Shown here: positions 56,938 through 64,000 of the stretch, one piece after another | How positions within the stretch are numbered: position 1 is the first letter of the stretch | Layout: every line of letters starts with the position of its first letter | NCBI GenBank assembly: GCA_964624625.1 | Contig: CAZUXW010000001.1 | Coordinates: 72,176-136,175 of the forward strand | Direction of reading: 5' to 3' | Length of the DNA: 64,000 nucleotides | Source of the DNA: PALSA-1180 sp964624625 | GTDB lineage: Bacteria; Oederibacteriota; Muellerivitia; Muellerivitales; Muellerivitaceae | The notes under the pieces: generated by a model | What the model was told of the DNA's origin: nothing | Seen by the model: only the letters and a program-made list of their open reading frames with translations | Database searches by the model: none | Program-made: the position numbers and the translations under genes

Positions 56938-58155
56938 CTATTTCTTCCCCAGTTTGAACTTCTTGTGGATCGCCGAGACCGCCTTGGCCACGTCCTTTTG
57001 GTCGATGACCACTGAAATCTTGATTTCCGAGGTCGAGATCATCTGGATATTCACCTTTTCCTCGGCCAGGGCCTGGAACATTTTCGCGGCGACGCCCGAA
57101 TGGGAGCGCATTCCGACGCCGACCACCGACACCTTGGCGATGTTTTCGTCCGAAATCACGCCGGCCGGTTTCAAGGTCTTGGCCGCCGCGTTCACCACTT
57201 TCATGGTTTTTTTCAGCTCGCTCCGGTCCACGGTGAAGGAAACGTCCGAGTGGCCCTTTTCCCCGATGTTTTGGATGATCATATCCACGTTCACGCCGGC
57301 CGTCCCCAGTTTAGAGAAGAGGATGGAGGCGACCCCCGGCCGGTCGGGAACGCCCCGGACCGTGACCTTGGCCTCGTTTTTATTGTAGGTCACCCCGCTG
57401 ATGACCACCTTTTCCATGGCTTTAGTTTCCGGCATAACGATCGTCCCTTCTTTCTCGTTGAATGTCGGCCTCACATGAATCTTGATGCCGAAGTTTTTCG
57501 CGAACTCCACCGACCTGGCGTTCAACACCTGGGCCCCGGCGCTGGCCATTTCCAGCATTTCATCATAACTGACCACCGAAAGCTTCCTCGCGTCCTTCAC
57601 CATTCCCGGATTGGCGGTAAAAACCCCGTCCACATCCTTGTAAAACTCGCAGACATCCGCCTTGAGGGCCGCCGCGATGGCGACCGCCGTCAAATCGCTC
57701 CCGCCCCGGCCCAGGGTGGTGATCTCATTTTGGCGGTTCATCCCTTGGAACCCCGCCACGACCACGACCTTGCCCATGTTGAGGGCTTTGCGGATGGTGG
57801 AATCCCCCACCCTCACGATCCTGGCCTTGGTGTGCACGTTGTCCGTGACGATGCCCACCTGGGGGCCGGTAAAGGAAATGGAATCGCACCCCGCCGCCTG
57901 GATGGCGAGGGCCAGGAGGGCGATCGACTGCTGTTCTCCCGTGGCCAGGAGCACGTCCATTTCCCTTTCGCTGGGGCTGTCGGAAATTTTATGGGCCATC
58001 GTGATCAGGTCGTCCGTGGTATCCCCCGGAGCCGAAACCACCACCACGACTTGGTGGCCCTTGCGCCTGGTTTTGGCGATACGGCGCGCCACTTCCATCA
58101 TTTTGGAAGCGTCGGCCACGGAGGACCCGCCGAATTTTTGAACGATTAAAGCCAT
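56938..58155 (-). CDS. lysC: Aspartokinase
   Basis: Catalyses the first step of the aspartate family (lysine, methionine, threonine). The 405-residue protein has LIVQKFGGSSVADASKM, GRGGSDLTAVAIAAALKADVCEFYKDVDGVFTANP and two ACT domains (GVASILFSKLGTAGVNVDMIIQN and VAAKMFQALAEEKVNIQMISTSEIKISVVID). The ACT pair suggests feedback control by lysine or threonine. It lies downstream of thrC and hom on the same strand. Confidence 0.96.
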   Translation of the reverse strand: MALIVQKFGGSSVADASKMMEVARRIAKTRRKGHQVVVVVSAPGDTTDDLITMAHKISDSPSEREMDVLLATGEQQSIALLALAIQAAGCDSISFTGPQVGIVTDNVHTKARIVRVGDSTIRKALNMGKVVVVAGFQGMNRQNEITTLGRGGSDLTAVAIAAALKADVCEFYKDVDGVFTANPGMVKDARKLSVVSYDEMLEMASAGAQVLNARSVEFAKNFGIKIHVRPTFNEKEGTIVMPETKAMEKVVISGVTYNKNEAKVTVRGVPDRPGVASILFSKLGTAGVNVDMIIQNIGEKGHSDVSFTVDRSELKKTMKVVNAAAKTLKPAGVISDENIAKVSVVGVGMRSHSGVAAKMFQALAEEKVNIQMISTSEIKISVVIDQKDVAKAVSAIHKKFKLGKK

Positions 58156-58223
58156 TTCGCCACCTTCGGTGAATTTTAAATTCTTGATTTTGAAATTTGA
58201 ATTAAAAACTCAAAATTCAAAAC

Positions 58224-59285
58224 TTATAACTTCAGCGCCTTCAAAATATCGCCCATTTCCGCCTTCACAACTGTCGGCTTCACGCTTCGGGTGATCGCCG
58301 TATCCGGGTCCTTGAGTCCGTGACCGGTGAGGGTACAAACGACCCGCCTCTGCCCCGCCTGGAAATAGTTTTGCTTGTTTTTCTTGATTACCCCCGCCAA
58401 GGAGGCGGCCGAAGCCGGCTCACAGAAGACGCCTTCCAGCGACGCCATCAGCTCGTAGGCCTCCAAAATCTCCTCGTCGGTGACGGCCTCGATCAATCCG
58501 CCGGACTCATCCCGCGCCGCCTCAGCGGCTTTCCAAGAAAAGGGATTGCCTATCTTAATAGCCGTGGCGATGGTTTTAGGGTTTTCAATAATCCTCTTCT
58601 CCACGATAGGGGCGGCGCCAGCCGCCTGGAAACCGCACATGCGCGGCAATTGTTTCGAGTTGCCCTTCTTCAGGTATTCCTGGTAGCCTTTCCAATAGGC
58701 GGTGATATTGCCGGCATTGCCCACGGGAATGGCGTGGTACTCCGGCGCGTCGCCGATCGTGTCCACAATCTCAAAGGCCGCCGTTTTTTGCCCCTCAATG
58801 CGGTAGGGGTTGTTGGAATTCACCATCGTCACCGGATACTTTTCCGCCAGTTCCCGGGTCAGGGTCAAGGCCTGGTCAAAGCTTCCCTCGATGGCGATCA
58901 CCTTGGCGCCGTAAATCATGGACTGGGCCAGCTTGCCCAAGGCGATGGAGCCGTGGGGCAGGAAAACCGCGCAGGCGAGTCCCGCGTGGGCGGCGTAAGC
59001 GGCGGCTGAGGCGGAGGTATTTCCCGTGGAGGCGCAAACCACGGTCTTGGCCCCTTCCTCGAGGGCTTTGGACATGGCCATGGTCATTCCCCGGTCCTTG
59101 AAGGACCCTGTCGGATTGAGCCCCTCGAACTTCAAGTAGATCTTGAGGCCGTTGCCCAATTTTTCCGAGATTCGCGGGGCGAAAATGAGCGGCGTATCGC
59201 CCTCTTTCAGGGTGACCACGGGCGTCTTTTCCGTCACCGGAAGGTAGGGCCTGTATTCCTCGATTAATCCCCGCCAGTAAGCCAT
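58224..59285 (-). CDS. thrC: Threonine synthase
   Basis: Converts O-phosphohomoserine to threonine. The 353-residue PLP enzyme has EGDTPLIFAP, the PLP Lys in NPTGSFKDRGMTMA, CASTGNTSASAAAYAAHAG, and the conserved GNAGNITAYWKGY. It lacks the N-terminal zinc ribbon of the SAM-I-controlled paralogue at 49.4 kb. The neighbours hom and lysC fit a threonine operon. No leader peptide or attenuator was found. Confidence 0.94.
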   Translation of the reverse strand: MAYWRGLIEEYRPYLPVTEKTPVVTLKEGDTPLIFAPRISEKLGNGLKIYLKFEGLNPTGSFKDRGMTMAMSKALEEGAKTVVCASTGNTSASAAAYAAHAGLACAVFLPHGSIALGKLAQSMIYGAKVIAIEGSFDQALTLTRELAEKYPVTMVNSNNPYRIEGQKTAAFEIVDTIGDAPEYHAIPVGNAGNITAYWKGYQEYLKKGNSKQLPRMCGFQAAGAAPIVEKRIIENPKTIATAIKIGNPFSWKAAEAARDESGGLIEAVTDEEILEAYELMASLEGVFCEPASAASLAGVIKKNKQNYFQAGQRRVVCTLTGHGLKDPDTAITRSVKPTVVKAEMGDILKALKL

Positions 59286-59303
59286 AAAAACCTAATCCTT
59301 TTT

Positions 59304-59390
59304 CACCACGAAGCCACGAAGGCACGAAGAAAAGCAGTTTGATTTTTTCATCATAAAAGCCTTCCTTCGCGTCTTCGTGTCTTCGTGGTT
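59304..59390. repeat. Inverted-repeat element, CACGAAG type (copy 6)
   Basis: Left arm 59304-59329 and right arm 59365-59390 are inverse copies of CACGAAG-like units, with about 35 bp between. It fills nearly all of the spacer between hom and thrC. It carries no gene. Confidence 0.8.
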
Positions 59391-59407
59391 ATTATTTGAT
59401 TTTTCCA

Positions 59408-60733
59408 TCATTCGCCGCGGTCCATGCGGATCAGGAGGGTTTCTTCCTGAACAAAGGGCAGGCCGTTGATTTTTTTCAGGGCTTCCTGCACGTTTTTTTC
59501 CAAGGCCTCGTAGGTCACGATCACCACCGGCACCTTGTCGCCCTTTTTTTGTTCCTTTTGGATGACCGAGGCGATGGATATTTGGTTTTCGCCCAGGATC
59601 CGGGAGATGGCCGACAACACCCCCACCTGGTCCAGCACGGTGAACTTCAGGTAATATCGCGACTTGATGTCGCCCATTTTCCTCAGGCCCTTGATCTGGG
59701 GGTTGTCGTTCAGGAACCAGCAGTTGGAAATCTCACCCGCGACGTTATCGCTGACGCTGCGGCAGACATAGATGAGGTCGCTCATGACGGCCGAGGCGGT
59801 GGGCTTGTTGCCGGCCCCCAGGCCGTAATACATGGTGGTTCCCACGAAATCGCCCGTGACCAAAACGCCGTTGTACTCGCCGTCGACCTTGGCCAAAAGA
59901 TGCTCCTGGGGAATCAGGGTCGGATGGACGCGGACTTCCAATTCGTCCCCCTCGACCTCGGCGATGGCGAAGAGCTTGACGACCCTTCCGAATTCTTCCT
60001 TCGCGAACTCAATGTCCTGGACGGTGATCCTCTCGATGCCCTCCACGTGGATGTCCTCCACCCGGACCCTCTTGGAAAAAGCCAGGGAGGCCAGGATGGC
60101 CAGCTTATGGGCCGTGTCCATTCCGTTGATGTCCAAGGTGGGGTCGGCTTCCGCCAGGCCCTTCTTCTGGGCCATCTGGAGCGCTTCCTTGAAGGACTTC
60201 TTCTCCTCGGTCATTTTCTGCAGGATAAAATTGGTCGTGCCGTTGACGATGCCGTAAATGGAAGTGATGTTATTGGCGGCCAGGCCGTCGTTGATGGCCT
60301 GGATCACGGGGATGCCGCCGCAGACGGCCGCCTCAAAATAAATATCCACCTTTTGTTGGCGGGCCGTTTCAATGATCTCGTCCCAATGGACCGAGAGAAC
60401 GGCCTTGTTGGCCGTGACGATGTGCTTGCCTTTTTTCATGGCCTCCAGCAGGTATGTCCGGGCCGGCTCATAGCCGCCCATCAGCTCCAACACCACGTCA
60501 ATTTCCGGATCATTGAGGACGTCCTCATACTTATCCGTAAGCATCCCCTCGGGCACGTTGGTTTCGCGCTGTTTGGCCAGCTCCTTCACCACGATTCTCT
60601 TAATGCGCATCTGGGCGCCAACCTTGGACTCGATGAGGGACCGGTTTTTTTCCAGCAGGCGGTAAACGCCCTGCCCCACGTTGCCGAAGCCGATCATGCC
60701 GATTTGGATTATGGATTTCTGGGTTTCTGACAT
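59408..60733 (-). CDS. hom: Homoserine dehydrogenase
   Basis: Reduces aspartate semialdehyde to homoserine. The 441-residue protein shows IGMIGFGNVGQGVYRLL (dinucleotide fold), VVLELMGGYEPARTYLLEAMKKGKHIVTANKAVL, AAVCGGIPVIQAINDGL and GIVNGTTNFILQKM, plus a C-terminal ACT domain (KFTVLDQVGVLSAISRILGENQISIASVIQ). I chose MSETQKSIIQ at 60733, with GGAG six bases upstream. It is followed by thrC and lysC. Confidence 0.96.
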   Translation of the reverse strand: MSETQKSIIQIGMIGFGNVGQGVYRLLEKNRSLIESKVGAQMRIKRIVVKELAKQRETNVPEGMLTDKYEDVLNDPEIDVVLELMGGYEPARTYLLEAMKKGKHIVTANKAVLSVHWDEIIETARQQKVDIYFEAAVCGGIPVIQAINDGLAANNITSIYGIVNGTTNFILQKMTEEKKSFKEALQMAQKKGLAEADPTLDINGMDTAHKLAILASLAFSKRVRVEDIHVEGIERITVQDIEFAKEEFGRVVKLFAIAEVEGDELEVRVHPTLIPQEHLLAKVDGEYNGVLVTGDFVGTTMYYGLGAGNKPTASAVMSDLIYVCRSVSDNVAGEISNCWFLNDNPQIKGLRKMGDIKSRYYLKFTVLDQVGVLSAISRILGENQISIASVIQKEQKKGDKVPVVIVTYEALEKNVQEALKKINGLPFVQEETLLIRMDRGE

Positions 60734-60763
60734 GGTTTTCTCCAAGGTTAAAAGGCCTCATAT

Positions 60764-60805
60764 AACAAAACGCCCCGGGGCCCATAGGGTCCGGGGCGTT
60801 TTGTT
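60764..60805 (-). terminator. Strong rho-independent terminator between aspC and hom
   Basis: The inverse arms AACAAAACGCCCCGG and CCGGGGCGTTTTGTT form a perfect 15-bp stem with a GC-rich loop. On the minus strand it follows the aspartate aminotransferase stop by 64 bp and ends with a T-rich tail; being palindromic it could act in both directions. Confidence 0.78.
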
Positions 60806-60868
60806 GAAGGAGCTATAGATTATCGAAAAACAAAGGCGGTTTCAACAAAAAGACTTGTGACAGGCCCG

Positions 60869-62032
60869 TTAAACCGCCTCCCGGATGCGCTTCAGCCCTT
60901 CTAAAATAACTTTCTCGCTGGTCGCGTAGGAAAGGCGCATATAACCCTCCGCTCCAAAGGCAATGCCGGGCGTCAAGGCTACCTTGGCCTTGTCCAGGAG
61001 ATATTCGGAGAGTTCCAATGAATTGGAACGGCCAGGCTTGAAAAGACCATTTACATTAGGGAAAACATAGAAGGCCCCGGCCGGCTTCAGGCACTTGATG
61101 CCGGGAATCGCGTTCAAGCCTTCCACGATGATGTCCCGGCGCTTTTGGAACACGGACACCATTTTCACGATTTCCGAATCAGGAATAGCCAGGGCGGCGA
61201 TACCAGCCTTTTGGACGATGGAAGTCGCGTTGGAAGTGGAATGGCTCTGGAAATCACCGATCACTTTCATGACGTTCGCCGGGCCAGCCGCGTAACCTAA
61301 ACGCCATCCCGTCATGGCATAGGCCTTGGACATGCCGTTGACCAGGATCGTTTGCGCCATCAGTTCCTTATTAATGGACGGGAAGCAGACATGCTCCTCC
61401 CCGTAGATGAGTTTGGCGTAAATTTCATCGGAAATGACCCAAATTTTATGCTTCAACACCAGTTCGGCGATCCCTTCCATGGCCTTGCGGGAAACCACCG
61501 CGCCGGTCGGATTGCTGGGGGAGTTGAGGATAAGAACCTTCGTCTTGGGCGTGATCTTCGCCTTCAGGACTTCCGGCGTTAATTTGAACTCGTCCGCCTC
61601 GGAACATTCCACGAACACCGGAATGCCCCCGGCGAACTTGACCTGTTCCGGGTAGCTCACCCAATAGGGCGACGGAATCAGGACCTCGTCCCCCGGATTG
61701 ACCAGGGCTAAAAAGGCGTTATAGAGGGAATGCTTGGCTCCGCCCGAAACCACGATTTCGCCCGGTTTGTATTGAACCTTGTATTCCCGATCCAGGTATT
61801 GTCCGATGGCCGTCCGCAATTCCACCGTTCCCGCGGCTGGCGTGTATTTATGGTGTCCCTCATCGATGGCTTTTTTGGCCGCGTCGCAGATGACCTGGGG
61901 GGTGTTGAAATCCGGTTCCCCGGCGCCGAAGTTCAGGATGTCCTGGCCCTCTTCCTTCAGTTTTTTCGCCTTCGCGTCGATGGCTAGCGTCATCGAAGGG
62001 GCTATTTGTTTCATCCGTTCGGCGATGTCCAT
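60869..62032 (-). CDS. aspC: Aspartate aminotransferase (class I/II)
   Basis: PLP aminotransferase that makes aspartate from oxaloacetate. The 387-residue protein has FGAGEPDFNTPQ, the SPSNPTGAVVSRK motif, DEIYAKLIYGE, the PLP Lys in NGMSKAYAMTGWRLGY and the C-terminal Arg in AEGYMRLSYAT. It fits the 1a/1b bacterial AspAT group. It feeds the aspartate family genes hom, thrC and lysC downstream. Confidence 0.93.
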   Translation of the reverse strand: MDIAERMKQIAPSMTLAIDAKAKKLKEEGQDILNFGAGEPDFNTPQVICDAAKKAIDEGHHKYTPAAGTVELRTAIGQYLDREYKVQYKPGEIVVSGGAKHSLYNAFLALVNPGDEVLIPSPYWVSYPEQVKFAGGIPVFVECSEADEFKLTPEVLKAKITPKTKVLILNSPSNPTGAVVSRKAMEGIAELVLKHKIWVISDEIYAKLIYGEEHVCFPSINKELMAQTILVNGMSKAYAMTGWRLGYAAGPANVMKVIGDFQSHSTSNATSIVQKAGIAALAIPDSEIVKMVSVFQKRRDIIVEGLNAIPGIKCLKPAGAFYVFPNVNGLFKPGRSNSLELSEYLLDKAKVALTPGIAFGAEGYMRLSYATSEKVILEGLKRIREAV

Positions 62033-62129
62033 TTGAAACTCCGGGTTTCGGCCTCCGGCGGTCTGCCGTCAGCCAAGATTGAATTTTTTCCAAAAGCCGG
62101 CCGCCAAAAGCTGACGGCTGCCGGTTGAT

Positions 62130-63308
62130 TTAAAACAACTTCTTGATATTCCTCAAGGCCTGGCGGATGCGGTCCTTGTTTTCCACCAGGGCCATCCTCA
62201 CGTAGCCCTCGCCCATCGCCCCGAACCCCGAGCCCGGCGAAATGGCGACCGCCGCTTCCTTCAAGAGCATCATGGCGAAGTCCATGGAGCTCATCTTGGC
62301 GTAGCGCTGGGGAATCTTGGCCCAAAGATACATGGCGGCGCGGGGTTTTTCCACGGGCCAGCCCATGGCGTTCATCCCGTCGGCCATGATGTTCCGGCGC
62401 TCCTGATAAACCGCCGCCAATTTACGCAGATTCTCATCCGGGCTGTCGAGGGCGGTGATGGCCGCGACCTGGATCGGCGTGAAGATTCCGTAATCCATGT
62501 AGCTTTTGATCTTCGCCAGGGAGCCGATGATCTTGGGGTTCCCGGCGGCGAATCCCACCCGCCAGCCGGCCATGTTGTAGGATTTGGACAGGGTGAACAT
62601 TTCCACCCCCACGTCCTTCGCGCCCTTCGTCGCCAAAAAGCTTGGGGACTTGTAGCCGTCAAAGACGATGTCGGCGTAAGCCAGGTCATGCACCACCAGG
62701 ACCTGGTTTTTCTTGGCCCACTTGACGATTTCCTTGAAAAACTCCGCCTCCACGCAAACGGTGGTGGGGTTGTGGGGAAAATTGATGATGAGCATCTTGG
62801 GTTTAGGCCGGGCCTTCGCGAAAGCCTTGCTGAGGTTCCGTAAAAAGGCCTCCGGGCCTTCCAGGATGGAGATGGGAACCAAGGTTCCGCCCGCGATGAT
62901 CACGCTGTAATGGTGGATCGGATAGGTGGGCGTGGGCGTGAGTACTTTGTCGCCACGGTTGATGACGGCCAGGCCCAAATGGGCCAGGCCTTCCTTGGAT
63001 CCGATCACGGAAACGGCCTCGGTCTTCGCGTCGATGGAAACGTCATACTTGCGCTCATACCAGCGGGACACGGCCTTCAGGAAGGCCGGAATGCCCTTGG
63101 AGGTGGAATAGCGGTGGGATTTTTTGTCCCGAACGACCTCAATGAGCTTGTCCACGACGGGCTGGGGAGTCGGGTTGTCGGGATTTCCCATGCCGAAATC
63201 AATGACATCCCCGCCCTTATGCCTGGCCGCCAATTTTTCGGCGTTGAGGCGCGCGAAAAGATAGGGCGGAAATTTTTTGATGAGGTTCGATTCAGTTTGA
63301 ATTGGCAT
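62130..63308 (-). CDS. Class I/II aminotransferase (AlaC/alanine aminotransferase-like)
   Basis: A 392-residue PLP aminotransferase: IDFGMGNPDNPTPQPVVDKL, TPTPTYPIHHYSVIIAGG, NFPHNPTTVCV, VHDLAYADIVFDG, the PLP Lys in TLSKSYNMAGWRVGFAAG and GEGYVRMALVE. The FGMGNPD and DLAYADI motifs suit the AlaC group (glutamate-pyruvate transaminases) and related LL-DAP aminotransferase-like proteins. It lies 98 bp upstream of aspC, on the same strand. Confidence 0.88.
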   Translation of the reverse strand: MPIQTESNLIKKFPPYLFARLNAEKLAARHKGGDVIDFGMGNPDNPTPQPVVDKLIEVVRDKKSHRYSTSKGIPAFLKAVSRWYERKYDVSIDAKTEAVSVIGSKEGLAHLGLAVINRGDKVLTPTPTYPIHHYSVIIAGGTLVPISILEGPEAFLRNLSKAFAKARPKPKMLIINFPHNPTTVCVEAEFFKEIVKWAKKNQVLVVHDLAYADIVFDGYKSPSFLATKGAKDVGVEMFTLSKSYNMAGWRVGFAAGNPKIIGSLAKIKSYMDYGIFTPIQVAAITALDSPDENLRKLAAVYQERRNIMADGMNAMGWPVEKPRAAMYLWAKIPQRYAKMSSMDFAMMLLKEAAVAISPGSGFGAMGEGYVRMALVENKDRIRQALRNIKKLF

Positions 63309-63330
63309 TTAAAACTCCAAAAACATTTTT

Positions 63331-63398
63331 ACCACGAAGGCACGAAGTCACGAAGAAATCCATTCCTTTTCCAAATCTCTCTTCGTGGCTTCGTGGCG
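63331..63398. repeat. Inverted-repeat element, CACGAAG type (copy 7)
   Basis: Left arm 63331-63355 and right arm 63381-63398 are inverse copies of CACGAAG-like units, with about 25 bp between. It fills most of the 100-bp spacer between the PfkB kinase and aminotransferase genes. Confidence 0.78.
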
Positions 63399-63407
63399 AG
63401 TCTTGTT

Positions 63408-64000
63408 TTATATCTTCACTTTCGGGACGCTGGCGAACTTGTGATACTCGACGGCCCTTTTTTTCAACTTGGCTTTGTTCAAGGCCCCGATGGCCTTGGT
63501 CCCGAAGCCTTGGACCGTAAAGGAAGCCACTAGGTTGCCCGCGATGACCGCTTGTTTCAAGAGCTGTTCATTGACCTTTCCATACTTGGCCAAGTAGCCG
63601 ATAAAGGCCCCGGCGAAGGTGTCCCCGGCGCCGGTCGGATCCACCACATAGTCCAGCGGCACCGCCGGCGACAGGAAGGTCCAGCCCGGCCCGAACATCA
63701 TGGCGCCATGCTCCCCCTTCTTGACGATGACAATCTTGGGCCCCAGCTTCTGGAGGGCTCTCGCCCCCTTGAGCAGATGCATTTCGCCGGTTAATAGCCG
63801 GATTTCCTGGTCGTTGACCACGGCCAAGTCGGTTTTCCGGAGGACTTTTAGCAAAGAAGGCTTCGTAATGTTGATCCAAAGGTCCCTGGTATCCAACACC
63901 ACGAACTTGGGTTTGAGCATTTGTTTCAGTACGTTCATCTGCAAGTCCGGATGGATCGCCGCCAAAAAAACGAAGGGAATGTTCCGGGAGCGGCCCGTGA
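63408..64000 (-). CDS. PfkB-family sugar kinase, C-terminal part (truncated by window edge)
   Basis: The C-terminal ~197 residues of a ribokinase/PfkB-type kinase, with the frame open to the right edge of the window (preceding residues read TGRSRNIPFVFLAAIHPD). The anion-hole and catalytic motif VVDPTGAGDTFAGAFIGYLAKYG and the NDQEIRLLTGE stretch are diagnostic. The substrate cannot be told from this fragment; ribokinase, adenosine kinase or a fructose/sugar kinase all remain possible. Confidence 0.88.
   Translation of the reverse strand, partial: TGRSRNIPFVFLAAIHPDLQMNVLKQMLKPKFVVLDTRDLWINITKPSLLKVLRKTDLAVVNDQEIRLLTGEMHLLKGARALQKLGPKIVIVKKGEHGAMMFGPGWTFLSPAVPLDYVVDPTGAGDTFAGAFIGYLAKYGKVNEQLLKQAVIAGNLVASFTVQGFGTKAIGALNKAKLKKRAVEYHKFASVPKVKI

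Noticed and set aside
58156..58223. Possible leader or riboswitch before lysC
   Set aside because: The 68 bp contain only AT-rich imperfect repeats (AATTTTAAATTC-like); no lysine-riboswitch motif or terminator is present.

Overview
The window looks like a chromosome segment of a diderm (Gram-negative-type) bacterium of roughly 55% GC, probably from an uncultivated lineage. It encodes a TonB/ExbBD system, a TonB-dependent receptor, an OprO/P-like porin, lipoproteins and other outer-membrane-type proteins. A run of exactly 100 N flanked by identical 55-bp sequences shows that it is a short-read scaffold. I cannot name the phylum. Nearly all genes lie on the minus strand, so operons read from high to low coordinates.

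Layout. 1-9.7 kb: 5' part of valS, a GerMN protein, an amidase-like protein, accA, glycogen branching enzyme, a GH57/DUF3536 glycosidase and a GT-C membrane protein. 9.7-18.3 kb: sulfate activation (cysN, cysD) and uptake (cysA, cysW, cysT, an HPr-like protein, a sulfate-binding protein, an OprO/P-like porin). 18.4-26.6 kb: riboswitch arrays, an unknown small gene, a ribbon-helix-helix protein, and an operon of DsrE-like protein, ExbB, ExbD, TonB, TonB receptor and a second sulfate-binding protein. 26.7-28.7 kb: an EAL protein and two small unknown genes. 28.8-36 kb: peroxiredoxin, cysteine synthase, serine acetyltransferase, SDR, family 2A encapsulin and its cysteine desulfurase cargo. 36-46 kb: MoeB/ThiF, aldo/keto reductase, FecR, an NHL/SGNH fusion, YihY, MiaE, a methyltransferase broken by the N gap. 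45.9-48.1 kb: a CysO/CysM-type sulfur-carrier cysteine pathway. 48.2-64 kb: a threonine-synthase paralogue behind a SAM-I riboswitch, greA, fur, a TlpA-type thioredoxin, murI, cimA, lysC, thrC, hom, two aminotransferases and a PfkB kinase.

The main discovery is a sulfur regulon wired by ten copies of one structured RNA (minus strand, 18.4-36.0 kb). Each copy has a pseudoknot core that matches what I recall of the SAM-II/SAM-V riboswitch superfamily, a variable hairpin supported by compensatory changes, and an intrinsic terminator whose 5' arm can pair with the 3' pseudoknot strand. Four copies sit directly behind near-consensus promoters (TTGACA, 17-nt spacer, TANNNT). The other six lie in tandem behind those or inside operons before downstream genes. 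The regulon covers an anion porin plus sulfate-binding protein, a TonB uptake system plus a second binding protein, a peroxiredoxin, and the cysteine-synthesis/encapsulin operon, which resembles the sulfur-regulated srpG-srpH-srpI set of Synechococcus. A reasonable model is that low S-adenosylmethionine, signalling sulfur shortage, opens successive terminators and switches on sulfur import, cysteine synthesis and the desulfurase nanocompartment.

A second theme is a family of seven inverted-repeat elements with arms made of CACGAAG/CACCAAG-type units. Two carry small genes: a GxxExxY protein inserted between cysD and cysN, and a 52-residue membrane peptide.
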